Origin: Spirometra erinaceieuropaei
Taxonomy: Eukaryota > Platyhelminthes > Cestoda > Diphyllobothriidea > Diphyllobothriidae
Reading direction: 5' to 3'
Assembly (NCBI GenBank): GCA_902702965.1
Contig: CACRXP010000006.1
Location: 2,521,661 to 2,585,660 of the forward strand
DNA: 64,000 bases
How positions within the stretch are numbered: position 1 is the first letter of the stretch; each line of letters opens with the position of its first letter. The notes below the pieces were generated by a model that searched no databases, was not told the origin of the DNA, and saw only the letters and a list, made by a program, of their open reading frames with translations. Position numbers and translations under genes: made by a program. Shown here piece by piece: positions 12,480 to 25,300 of this stretch.

Positions 12480-12840
12480 TTGACCTTCTTGACCTTTTTG
12501 TGCAGATGGAGCTCGCCTTCTGTCATTCTGCGGTGACCTGTTTTTGTTGATGCAGAGCAGCAGCGTCTGGCAGTAATTTGCGCTCTACTTCTCCCCCCCC
12601 GTGCTCACATGTCTAGGGGTACTGTGCAGTCTCGTGCTAATTGGGAATGGCAGCACATGCTGAACGTTGCGCCAACATACCTCGCCCGCACGCACATCTC
12701 GAAGAACTGATATGAGCACAAAACAGCAGTAAAAAACTCCGCCTTTTGTTTAAATGCAGCAAAGTTTGTTTTAAATCCGTCACTTCGGCGCACAATATCA
12801 GCAGAAAGGGCGGGGAAGTAGTCAAAATAACCGGTCGTAC
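12480..12840. other. Segment upstream of A1 conserved upstream of A2
   Basis: Matches 61,740-62,090 over several hundred bases (shared blocks include GACCTTCTTGACCT and GCCTTCTGTCA). In both places it lies about 0.75-0.9 kb before exon 1 of an A gene. It may be 5' flanking or regulatory DNA carried in the duplication; no exon can be defined. Confidence 0.5.
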
Positions 12841-13121
12841 TTTCCTGAATCTATGACTGGGGCGGTGTTAGCTTTTAAAAATCATAAATCATAAATAAAT
12901 GTATTAAGAGCAGCTGGGTGCATAAATGATTCTGTGGTACTTTCGCACAGGGACATGAAGATGAGTGTCGTTAGCCTTATACACGGCATTTGCGGAAGAC
13001 TGTGTTTTATTGGGGTTCCCTTTGAAGAATACGCAGCAGTCAGTATTTGGTCGTAACAGTTGAAGCAATTTGAATAAAATATGGCAGTAAGCGGTTTCTG
13101 CGAAATTGCAGACCCGTAAGG

Positions 13122-13129
13122 TATAAATA
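13122..13129 (+). promoter_or_regulatory. Possible TATA box of A1
   Basis: TATAAATA lies 103 bases before the A1 start codon. A GATTGG (inverted CCAAT) at about 13,154-13,159 is shared with A2, but the TATA string is not obviously kept in A2. Promoter assignment is inference. Confidence 0.3.
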
Positions 13130-13231
13130 TCGATGCATGCCTCAGATGAGTATGATTGGTTGCTAAATCAGCTTAAAACTACTGGTTTAATAACCCTATT
13201 TACGTAGGAAAGTATGCCTTATTTTACGAAA

Positions 13232-13304
13232 ATGGAACGCTGCGTGACATTGGTCGTGGCGGAGTGTATCGTTCTTATTTTGAAATTCGGGTTTTGTATT
13301 TCGG
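13232..13304 (+). CDS. A1 exon 1: signal peptide
   Basis: ATG in the good context GAAAATGG. It encodes MERCVTLVVAECIVLIL... ending FCIS, a typical hydrophobic leader. The donor is GTATGT after one base of the next codon. A2 exon 1 is also 73 nt with the same phase and layout, which fixes the start. Confidence 0.8.
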
Positions 13305-16300
13305 GTATGTTTAACATTATAAAAATCTTAACGTGCTTCTGACGTTCAAATCACTGAAGCAAGGATTTATTAGTCCGCTTTAAAACTTTGGGACAAGCTT
13401 TCATTAAGATAAGGGCTTCACGGCTAGTATGCAGCTTAAAGTTTTACGATTTTTTAATTACTGCGCGAAAACGAAAATCGAGTTAAATCACCTGTTTCAA
13501 GGCGATCTTCCGGCGGTGTGTCAATATACTCATCCGCACATATCTCAGTACTCAGGACCGCTCAACATTACCGTGCTTACCCTGAAAGTGCCCACGGTGC
13601 GTTTTTCCATAGCAATTTTATTTCTGGAAAATCCTCCCTAAATATGAAAACGGCTACGTTCTTTATATTTTATAAAAAGTATGCTAGTAGATAACCTGAA
13701 AACTACTTTCCTGCAGAAAAAGTCGTTTATTTATCCAAAATTACAAAAAAACAAAAAGAATTAGACTTCAGTAGTGGCTTAATTAGATATATGTTTAATG
13801 GACGGGAACGGTTTCCCCAACTTGCTACTTTTACTTACAACTATGAATTTCATTTTTTAACAGGAATTGAGCAGTCTGACATACCCTAAAATATTTATTT
13901 TTATAAAAATTAAGTGAACGATGAACTCCGACGTAAAATTAGTAAAGCGAAAACTGCCTAGATAGGTTCAGACAAAAATCACGCTGTGTCGCAGGGCTAT
14001 GTTGGTACTACCAAGTAATTTACAACTAGCAACGTCAATGCAAAGGTGAACTACCAATTGCATAGGTATTTTGGCAGATTTTGAGTAATTCATATTGACC
14101 CATCTGAGAAGAACTTGGCGCCTCGGTGGGATTCGAATCCACGCAGTAAGGGGAAGGCTTTAGTACAGCCAACGTTCTAACCACTTGAGCTACGAGGCCC
14201 CGCCGGACGACGCGAGTTTAATCACATTTAGGTCAATTTACCTGTCAAACCTCCAGCAGCTTCTGAAATCCACTAAATCTAAAACAGTAAGTTGACTGCC
14301 CAATCAGGATTTCCTAAGTAATTCACATAGGATCTACCGGATGACTACCAGGCTCACTTAGTTTAATAGAAACGCCGAATCAGAAAATATTTTTATCCAT
14401 CTGACTGTTGAATAAATTACCATGCAAGCATTACGGGTAGTAGCAAGAAGCCCAGACACAACTTTCTTCTATTATCTGTCGTCGCCTGAAACGGTTCTTA
14501 TGGTTTTGACTCATCAGTGAACACCTTCCTGTGTCTACTCCAGAAGGTTTACATGGGTGCTTAAGGCGACATCATTACCCTGTCTGAATGCCCCCCCCCC
14601 CTTTTCTTCACTCAGCAAGTCGTTTTCGCACAAATACCTGAGTACTATGTGATAAAAGATGGTGTTTGTGTTCGTACCGGAAATACAAACGCGTCCTTTC
14701 CCTGTCCCTATGAATGCGGTAAGTCATTGTTCAGGTTGTTCATTTCTTGCCTCAGAGTACACTAGACGCCATCACCTCAACTGCCCGCATTGCCCTTGTA
14801 CATTCAAATATCGAATAAGCCTGCAGAAAACCATGCGGTAACTTACCGCATATATGACGATCTCACCCCCCATGCTTCTCCATCAACGCACAGACCACAT
14901 ACGAACACGTCCAACTTCCTACATCACCGGCAAATCTCATGCAATTGGGATGTGTGCTCTTCGACTCCTTTCTCCATGCGAACCCTCCGTTGCATGCAAA
15001 ATCTTAGCGGTCAGCCCCCTTACGTGCTAAACCCCGATGTAGATGTCCAGATCGCGTGTGTAGCACGTGCAGAGGAGCTTCTGCCTGCTTTGTCAACCAG
15101 CTCTCCCAATCTCAGATTCAGCTTGTTGATCGACCTGTACAGTCGATTGATACACGCGATAGGTTAGACCGAGCGAGTTCGACTGCCAACAGACGCTTTA
15201 AATCAGACCTTGCAGTCGGCGCAGTTAAGTGTTTGTGTTTTTGGAATGTCTGAATGGTGGACTGAGAGCCAGACTGCAGTGACCCCTTCGTAATGCCACT
15301 TTCTTGCACAGGTCAGGTGCGAATGGTTTTGCTCTTGTGTGCGTATGTGCAATCCTAGTGGGTACGTTTGGGAGGCCAGGTTGTGAATGTGGCACGCGCA
15401 GACAGGCTCTCTAACTCTGTCAGCCACGGTATACACTTCCTCCATCAGACAACCGACCTGTTTGGACAACGGACTGGTGCCCTGGAGTGGGCAGATAGAA
15501 TGAGGGCCGACGGTCTCAGCGCAAATTCCTCATTACAAACAATCAGACGCGCTTGGAGCTATCACGGCGCTCCAAAAGCGGTGGCGTGGAAGGCTCCTAG
15601 ACTGGTGCGTAGCACATGGTAAACACTAGGAAACGACAATCGAACTGGCAGCCTGTTACTGCCTCGTAAACCTACCTTGTTGCTGACCGATACACACTGA
15701 GAACGAACAATGAGAAGCGTCGAAGTTCAGACTTTATTTTTCTCTTAACAGGAAGCTCATTATTTGTCACGCATGCTTAAGCTACTGGCGGACCCCTGCC
15801 AGCACGATATTCAGGCCAGGTCCTGAATGGAGAGATACGGTCTATGCAGGTAGAGAGAGAGAGAGAACACTGCTTCCTATGCAAACTAAATGTAGAATAA
15901 ATGTAGAATACAGTCGGAGGAGTGCAAACGTCCAACGCCACGCGAGCGGGCGTCCTCGTGCAACAGAGCCGGACATCAGAGCGCCTTGAGTAAGGGCATG
16001 TCTGGGCCGGCATGGAAGTTGTACGGCCGGTTTGATTGGCTGCGTTTGTTTGCTTAGAAGGCTGCCACCAGTGGTTATGAGATACGCAAATTAGCCAGGC
16101 GATATCCGATGGGGCTTACAGTCACATGTCTCCAGGCTTCCTTATGTCGAAATGGATTAATTTGAAGACGATATTTCGCACTGACCTTTAAAAGAGGAAA
16201 TAAGTTGAATGGCATTACCAACGGGGACTGGAATGGCCATTTTTGGCTTATTAGCCGTTGTCAGCCAGTCGTACCCACCCCCGAAGTGTGGAACAGCCGA

Positions 16301-19300
16301 GGCTAGAACTCGCGACCTGTTAGTGAGAAGTCCCCGCCTCTAACCACTGGGCCACTAGCCCGTGCAGTGCAGTGAATAGCTATATGCGCTAAATTATACT
16401 GTTCTGCGATATCGACACCGCCCATGCTTGTTGAGCTGGCTATTGGGCTGTGTCTCTGGGAAATGCAAGCCCATTTCACACCCATCCTTATATCTCGGGG
16501 TAGGGCGCCGATCCCTGACCTGAATACACGTCCTAGGCATGAGAGTTTCCACAAAATGAACGTTAGTTTGCGTTGTTAAATAGTGCTCTTCTTCCCTCCA
16601 TTGCATCAAAATTATCATTGCAGAACTGCTTGTAGTATGTATCGTCTTGCCGTATCGCATCAAAGCATTTTCAGACGGATGGGTATTTGTGGAACGTCGA
16701 CTGATGTGAATTCTTAAAGCTCTACTTTCTTTCTTTCTTTGCGCAGTTATCTGCAAATGTCTAATTTTTCGTAAATCAGATACCTCAAATTTGTGGTCAC
16801 AAATAATTCAGATATAAAATGACAGGCTGAGGAAATACCGATTTTTGTAGATGCTTTACTTTATTAATCAATAATCGACTTATTGTACAAAAATCTTATA
16901 TAGAATTGACGATTAATACTTATAACAGAACAACACTTTTGCTGGCTGCACATGCAAATACCCGAAATTACGGGAATCAACGTTATATACATAAATTCGA
17001 ACGACAATTTGCACGTCGGTGGTGTTTACAGAAGGAGAAGAGTATATTCAAAAGAAAGTGAGTACGTTATTTTGGAAAGTTCCCTGTTTCTGAAATAAGC
17101 GTGCCTGGAAATTATGAAAATAATGCGCCACTATTATCCAAGTTGCTGCTTATCGCATAACCAAAGTAATCAAATAATTAAACTCATTGTAATGCTTAAG
17201 GCATAAGTATTATGTACACTGGTGGCTCCAAAAACACAAGGTTATTAAAGGGCGCAAACATACGTTATGGTAAAAGGTATGTTAGAATGACAATTATTTT
17301 TATATCTTTAGCCTACGTAGTGCTTATTCGTCTGCATATTGTGTCCAAATGCCACATAGGACTGAATATATTCCTACCATTTTTGACTTAATCAGAATTA
17401 TATTTTGACACTTCAAAGTATAAAACATTTGTTCAATGATCATTGGTTTAAAATAATTGACGTACTGTCATTGCATAACCCAATGATGCATATCATTATT
17501 TCGGCAGGATATTTTGAACCACAAGATGCTGTTGTTCATTGTTTACGCAGTCAAATGACCGAGTTGTTCTGGATACTGACGACACCAGAAGGAGTTAACA
17601 AGGTATGCGTGTAAAAGAATTATCTTCTTATACACATGTATAAGACGTTGCTATAAAGAACCATTTGACTGCTCAGTTGCTGCTCAATATATATTTGATT
17701 GCGTTTTTTTAAAGGTTAGCTGCACAGAAAAAGGAAAATTCTACGAGGAATATGCTCCTTTGGCATGTAAGTGCTTGTGTTTTGTTGTCGTCTTCGCCTC
17801 TTTAAAGCTTGCTTTTTTGCGTTAAATATAATAATCAGTCGGATGAGCCTATTCTGAGTAAATGAAGATCACTATGGACGCAAAATAAAAACGCATATTT
17901 ATAAGTTTTAGAAATGGACAAGGTTATTTACTGGCCAGTAAAAAACTCAATAAATTTATTAGATATTAAATTCATTTCGACTAGAAGGGATTACCAAAGA
18001 TTGGTTGTAATATTTATTATCATCCGGCATAACATCATAATAATTTAGGCACGCCAGAATTTTAGTTTTTAAAGGCACTTGTTCTCGGCCGATGCATTGA
18101 TACCACTCAGCATAAAATAAACACTTATTTGGTAAGCATATTTTCTACTGACGTTCGTTGTCCGTATAAATTTAAATATATTTTAGGAAAACATGCACAT
18201 AAGCATATTTTTGTACTTTTTTGGTAGCAGACCACATCATATTCAAATTCTATTCTAGATAAAAGCATATATTTCGGTTTTAAAAGGTTTCTATTTATAA
18301 GATCTTTAAAGATCTCTCAGTGCCCATTCTATTAGAATCATATCCGTCTACTTTATAATGATTTTCATGAAGGGTACCGCGGAGTCCACATCCGTTGTAA
18401 AAATTAACGAGCCCAAAATTGTATCCCCGTAATGGCATGGAAAATTATACGACTTGTACAGTGAAACTCCTCACTCAAAATGCAAAGGCAATTCAAGTTT
18501 AAAATGTTTCCAAAAAATACCACTCGTCGAGGACAAAATATGAAAAGGACGTAATTTGCTACCAAATGAGTAGAGGAAAAAACATTTGTGCGAATGTTAT
18601 TCAAGGGTATATTTGCATTTGTATTGGCATTGCAAAGTAGCGGAAAATCTTTGCTACACTAAGTCATTGCATGTCATGCAGGATGCGTTTAGTTCAGTTC
18701 AGTTTATTACAGGAAAATATAGGTTTTGAGCCTTTGAACTCCCTATTTGTTATAAGGAAGCGAACGATATCAAAAATTTGAAAATGGAAACATCAAACAG
18801 CTACAGAGTTTCTTCAGATTGGCAAAGTTTTCGAAACCAGACAGACAAACGAATTGTTCCAAGGGTTAAGAACATTAACGTTACTAAATGTGCGGTTCGG
18901 TAGTCTGTCTATGAATAGTTGGTGCTTTCTCGGTTTCTGAGGGAGACGAATTAAATGCCAACACACATTCAACAGACATGGGACAAAAATAAAAAAACAA
19001 ACATAACTGAACGACAGGCAGTAGTATAACAACATTGCTAAACTGTTAGAACGAAATGCTAGACGTCGGTCAGGCGGCATTATGACGTTTGGTGGTACAC
19101 TGGTCCAACTTGCGCTTAAAAGCCTCGACGGAGGTGGACATGAAGACATCGGTAGGCAGCGAATTCCAGGCGTTGAAACGACGAGTGTGACTAACATTTC
19201 CGCGAGACATGTAAACCCTGTCCTCCTAGGTTACAGGTTTGTTCTTCATGGGAATGTAATGGCCTAATGATGTATTACGGAAAACATATTTACCAAGTTA

Positions 19301-22300
19301 CGTTTCGGAGGACGTCAAATACAGTAGATGTGCTAACTCAAGAAATGTTTCCGACTCGAAAAGATTGTTAAGGTAGGATTGCAATATTAATTGCAGCGCA
19401 GCATAATCACAAGATAATTCAGTTTTTTCAGAATGCCAATTTTTGAAGGAACTTCTTTCCGGCCGTCTGCAAGAACTACAGTGTGAAAAGTGGATACTTA
19501 AGTTGTGTGAACTTTCCTCACTGATTTTCAAAGTCCTCGCAGAAAACATGCACAAGACGATTCATTATTTTACTCATTTGGTAGAAAATTACGTCTTCTT
19601 TAAATTTTATACTTGAAGAAAGGATGTACGGTAGGTGGGCTAACTCATGAAATTTCAACTGAAATTCCGAAATTCGCCTTCATTTCAAAAAGATTAATTA
19701 AAACTAATCATCATGCAGCGTACTGTCATAATCACACAGATATCACAGAATGCAGGCTTTTGAATTGACTTATTTCCAGCTGCAGGCAACAACTACACTC
19801 TTAAAAATCACTTTTCCCGTAGTATGCATTTTTTCGTTGTTTTTCAATGCCCCTCAAATTCAATTATATTTCATGGAAAACATGCATAAAAATATTAATC
19901 CCCCTGCTCATTCGGTAGGATGTTACGTCTTCTTCCAATGTCATACTCGACAGAAGGGTATAATTCGGTTTTACAATGATTTTAATTGTTGGATTTTGGA
20001 GACTGTAAAATTGCCGTTTATAAAACTCCATGTCTCTGCATTTACCAATGTGGCTGGTAAAGTTAACTATATCGCTCAAATCCACTGCTAGAGTTTATGA
20101 ACTCCATGTGGTCTCATCGTAATACTGTAAAGGAATGTATAGTTTTCCGTATTCGGAAAATATACGACTTGTAGTTTCGAAACCCTGAATGCAATTTTAA
20201 CGGCAGGTCGTGTTCAAAATTATTTGGGAATATTAATTGTTTTCGCAAAAACATATCCTTCCTTTAAGTATAACATTTGGAAAAACCGTCATTTTCTACC
20301 ACATAAGTAAAATAATTAGTATTTGTATGCCTATTTAATGCGGAATATATTTGGATTTTTAAGAGCATCGAGAGACAATGGGAAAAATTCATGCTAATTA
20401 AGTAGTCATTTTTATGGGATGTGGTCTTTGTATGCAGCCGCAAAGAAACTCGTTCGAAGGCCGGCATCTTAAGTTAAATGAAGTATTATAGAGGTATACT
20501 GCATAATGACTAATTTTAAAACCCCTCTTAAGTAATCCTCCTGCAACGAAGGGCATTTCAGAATTTCGGTTAAAATTCCATGAGTTAGCACACTTTCTGT
20601 AAGTAGCTCTTTCTTACCGAATATGCATTTTCGAATCCTGTTTGACATTTCATGGCATCGATTACTGACTGTAACATCTAGAAGCACAATTGAGTAACTT
20701 TGGATCATAAGTAGGTTTTGAGCAGTAGGCCAGTAGGACTCACGCTGATGCCTCTGAATTCGCACGCCATAAAATTTGCCTGCAGGGCAGCGTGTATATG
20801 AAATGTTGTCGAACTAACTTTACTTGAACAGTTTTAGTACAGGATTTATGATATTTTAAGTACAGGATTTATGATATAGTAAAGGATTTATTATAGGGTT
20901 TATGATATGATATTTTATATTATATTCTATATGTATGATATTTACATTATATATATTTTATATATATTATATTTCAGGATATTTTTCAAGTATTTGGTCA
21001 ACTATTGCATAAGCACCATGTACACACTGTGGTTTTTGAAAGTTAACTGGAGTTATGAGGGTATTTCAGGTCTTCTTTGGAGTTTAGCAGGCGATCGTTC
21101 CTGTTGCCTCGTAATTTACAGGCTAATAAAAAGCTCATGCATTTGATCGCTTGACGATGAACATCCGCAAAGTAAAATTAATGCCGATTAATACAAAGGA
21201 AACTGCATGGACTGAATGTTATTACCGACAAAGACAAGGGAAACTAGCTTTAACAGCCTGCCTATATCAGGCGCCGCTGTGCGGCCGCTGGTTTGCCTCG
21301 AGAGAGGGAGCCCATAAGGCACAAAGGAACAACTGAGTTCCGTATAAACGATCGACGAGCGCCCCACTACCATAAAACGTGAACTTGAGGACCAAACTGA
21401 TAATGCCGATAAACCCTGAGAAAAGTGATCTAAAGTTGCAATTTCATGTGGTTGTCGTCAGTCTTACGCAATAATATAAAGTGGCAGTAGTCATCATAGG
21501 AAGAATATAAATCATATTTTCTAAGATTCTTTTGCCAGTTGATCCTTATTTCGAATTACAACATTTGCGGAACAAATTTAGTAAAGCAGGTCGGTAATAT
21601 CTCGGTCATTGTGCCATGATAACTTTGGTCTTTATTGCGTCTTAATTACGTTATACACACCTGGAAGTCTGCTTTCAGTGACTGCACCCACTCCAGTTCA
21701 CAAATGTTTGACGTACTTGTGCGTAGTCCGCTGCACAGATGTTCGATTCGTAAAAGGTCGAAAACAATTGGGCCGCCATACTTGTAAACCAGCGGCACAT
21801 TTCGCGGATCGTCTTTAGTAATACAAGGATTCGGCTTTTTGTACTATCTGATGACAACATTGCCACTACGTTCACAATTCTAATCGAGAAATGAACAAAA
21901 GTAATTTCAGACGAGTTAAATGTTTAATTGAATGTGTAACGAAACGGCCTATAAAGGTAGTAAGCTTTTTTAGCATTGCTGAGCTAGTTTGTGCACTTTT
22001 AAAAGTCCCTCAAACCGTGGTCGTCCCTCACTATTTGCAAAATGGGTAGACATGTACATTGTTCCCTGATAACATTAATTTGCGCAATCAATGAACTCTA
22101 ATGTTTAGTCCGGGACACATGTGTTACTAACAGTTTCATAAGTAACGGCATTATCACAACGTGTCTTCCAATGCTGTGTGTGTTAGGAAAATCCCTTAAA
22201 AACTGCCTGATTTGATCTTCGGCACTTATGTGATGGTTGCCGCCCTCACCTACGCTGTTCTGGATCCCTAAAATTCCTGCACTACATCCCCAAATTTACT

Positions 22301-25300
22301 CACCCGTTTTGCTACTAAATACTTTCCAATGAGGCGTAATCATTCAACAGCTGTCGTCTTGCAATACATTTCAAAAGAGTCGGCTATTATCTTTTCTGAG
22401 CATATTTTTACAAATGATTTTTCCTTTAGATACGTCGGAAAAGCAAACAGTGAGTATCATAGCTGAATTGACAACGGAAATATTTGAGGGATATTCCTGC
22501 TGGATCAACGTGAATGATGTGTCTGTGATTGTGGAGTACTTCGTCTTTTGGTTAGGTACGTTTGCGCCTTAACTGCAGCAACGAAGGCATTACCATCATT
22601 AGTTGCCTTACAGACAGTGGAAAGTGCAATCTCACATAATGCTCATATCCCACTTGTATAATGGAACGATACTGGTTTTCATTGCATTTAACCGCTTCAG
22701 TTTCGTGATCACAGAGCACTTAAGATCAAAAGCAGAAGAGGCGTTCACCGGGAGAGGTTTATTGGAGGTCCAAAGTTTCGAGTAGTTGATGGGCTACCAT
22801 CTTCAGAGATAAGAATGCCCTGCGCACAGTTCCCCCTAGATGGCGCACCTTGTTCAATGCGTGACCCGCCAAAGCTGCCTGTGTGGCTGCATCCAACCCG
22901 CATGTCACCGTGACCTGAATCGCCCCCGTCGGCCGCAGAGATGACTGACGCCCCAGATTGTCCCACGCCACGACTGCACCCCGTTAAGAAGGATCCTAAA
23001 GTCAGGTAGGGGGAGGGGGAGGCAAATTGTTGTAGCGGTTGACAGAGCAGTCGGTGGACATCCAGGCTTATCGCATTTGCCGTACAGTTTGATCACCGCC
23101 CCGGCCCCCAATCTCAACGGCATCAAAGTAGAAGATGTGTCCCATTTGCGCGGCATGGGTTGCTACCTCCGACTTAGGGTCCAACCTTCGCACGGCCAAC
23201 TTATGCTCATGCATTCGCGTTTTCAGCCGTCGGCCGGTTTCCCCAATGTAGTTGCACATTCCGCAGCTGCACTGCGGTCGGTAGACAACGGCCGACATCT
23301 CCTGCTTAGGTATCGGATCTTTTCGCCGCATCACTTGCCGGAAGTGTGTTGAGTCAGGCCCGTGGGCAACACCTATTCCGAGTGGCGCGAGGGGTCTAGC
23401 CACAGCTTCGGAGACTTCTTTAATTTACGGAATGCTCTGCTACAAGTGTGACTGACAATGCTCCTTACTCCGTTTCTTTGGCTGCCTTCGGCTTTGTTTA
23501 AGGAACGTTTGCGGATGGCGTTGACTCTGAAGAGTTCTTGAAGGAGCTTTATCTCGTCCAGTTTGGCGGCTGGCGTGCTGCAACGAATTTCACCCGTCGG
23601 TATGGCGTGCGGACACAGCTTCGTTTGTGTGGCAGGGGTGGTTGCTTTTGTAGCTGAGCATTTGCAGCGTGTTCGTCGGTTTTTTGTAGACCGATGTCGC
23701 TGGTTTGCTGTTTGGTTGGGAGCAGTCGAGAACATCCAGTAATGAAAGTTTGTCCCCTACCTCCTCGTCCATCGTGAACTGTAAATCGGGAATGACTGAG
23801 TTTAGTAGTTCCGCAAGGTAGTTGATTTTATTCCGGTTGATGATTATAAAGGTGACGTCAACGTAGCGTACCCCAAACTTGGGTTTGCACTCCTCGAATA
23901 GACGTCTCTCGAGTTTTTGTAGAAACGCCCCAGCAATGAGCCCGGAGATTGGGGAACCCATTGCAGTGCCCTTGATTTGCTCGCATGTGATCCATTCGAA
24001 GGAAAAGAATGTCTTGAAGCAGTGTCCCTTGAGTTCTATTAGATACTGAGCTGTGGGTTTTCTATCGCCCCCGTCGTAATTTTGACGTAGCAGGTCACTG
24101 ACCGCTTCCACCGCAAGGGCCTGTGGTATGGACGTGAAGAGTGAGACGACGTTCAAAGACACCATCCTCTCATTCGGCGAAAAGATCTGATCCCTAAGCA
24201 GGAGATGTCGGCCGTTGTCTACCGACCTCAGTGCAGCTGCGGAATGTGCAACTACGTTGGGGAAACCGACCGACGGCTGCAAACGTGAATGCACGAGCAT
24301 AAGTTGGCCGTGCGAAAGTTGGACCCCAAGTCTCAGGTAGCAATCCATGCCGCGCAAATGGGACACATCTTCTACTTTGATGCCGTTGAGATTGGGGGCC
24401 GGGGCGGTGATCAAACTGTACGGCAAATGCAATAAGCCTGGATGTCCACCGACTGCTCTGTCAACCGCTACAGCAATTTGCCTCCCCCTTCCCCCTATCT
24501 GACTTTACGAATCTTCTTAAGGGGGGACAGTCACGGTGCGGGACAATCGGGGTCGTCAGGCTGCTCTCCGACCGACGGGGACGATTCAGGTCACGGTGAC
24601 ATGCGGGTTGGATGCAGCCACACAGACAGCATTGGCGGGTCACGCATTGAATAAAGTGTGCCATGAAGAAGGAGACGCGATCGCTGGGACAAGAGCTTTA
24701 TTAGCCTGAGGTTTCGGATTCCATCTCGAACCCATCATCAGAGACAACAGCAGATACGGTTTGTCTCTGATGATGGGTTTGAACAGGAATCCGAAACGTC
24801 AGGCTAATAAAGCTCTTGTCCCAGTGATCGTGTCTCCTTCTTCAAGGCTACTTCCTTGGACACTCTTCTTCGCTTCTATTGGCAGAATGCGCCATATAAG
24901 GGAAGTTGTGCGTAGGAATTTCCAGTTTATGAAGCTGGTAGACGAATCAACGACTCGAAATTTCGGATCTTCAATAAACCCCCCCCCTCGGTGAACACCT
25001 CTTCTTCTTGTGATATATCAGTCTAGACTCACATTTCCGCTACTACTGAAGTACTTAATATACTATTTATTTAAACCGGAATTTCTTTTCTCGACGATGC
25101 TTTCGTTTACAAACCAGACGCCGCAACATTTGAGAATACCGGCGAGCCGCTGAACCGTATTGTGGATCCGGATGTGGACAGCATCAAACTAGACTGGCAA
25201 TTTGTCACCTCTACACCAGATCAGGTTGAAGTAAGCCGTTTTTCGTTATGCAGCCGTTACCAAGCCCTTAATTACCGAAGCCTGCTAATGAATTGTTTGG

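Larger units (their letters stand above)
22733..25013 (-). mobile_element. PLE1: degenerate Penelope-like element filling A1 intron 7
   Basis: Outer inverted ends match (AGAAGAGGCGTTCACC on the left; GGTGAACACCTCTTCTTC on the right). About 480 bp of GIY-YIG-containing sequence occurs twice in opposite orientation (about 22,850-23,340 on the minus strand and 24,190-24,660 on the plus strand), flanking a 5'-truncated RT on the minus strand. Inverted terminal copies of this kind are typical of Penelope-like elements. It sits between exons 7 and 8 with only about 180 and 105 bp of other intron sequence. Confidence 0.75.

Noticed and set aside
18814..19197. 127-codon minus-strand open frame as a host gene
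   Set aside because: It overlaps a LINE C-terminus in another frame and the LINE 3' tail.
20837..20985. Repeat array as a CRISPR-like locus
   Set aside because: Units are short, degenerate and AT-rich with no spacers, and the DNA is animal.
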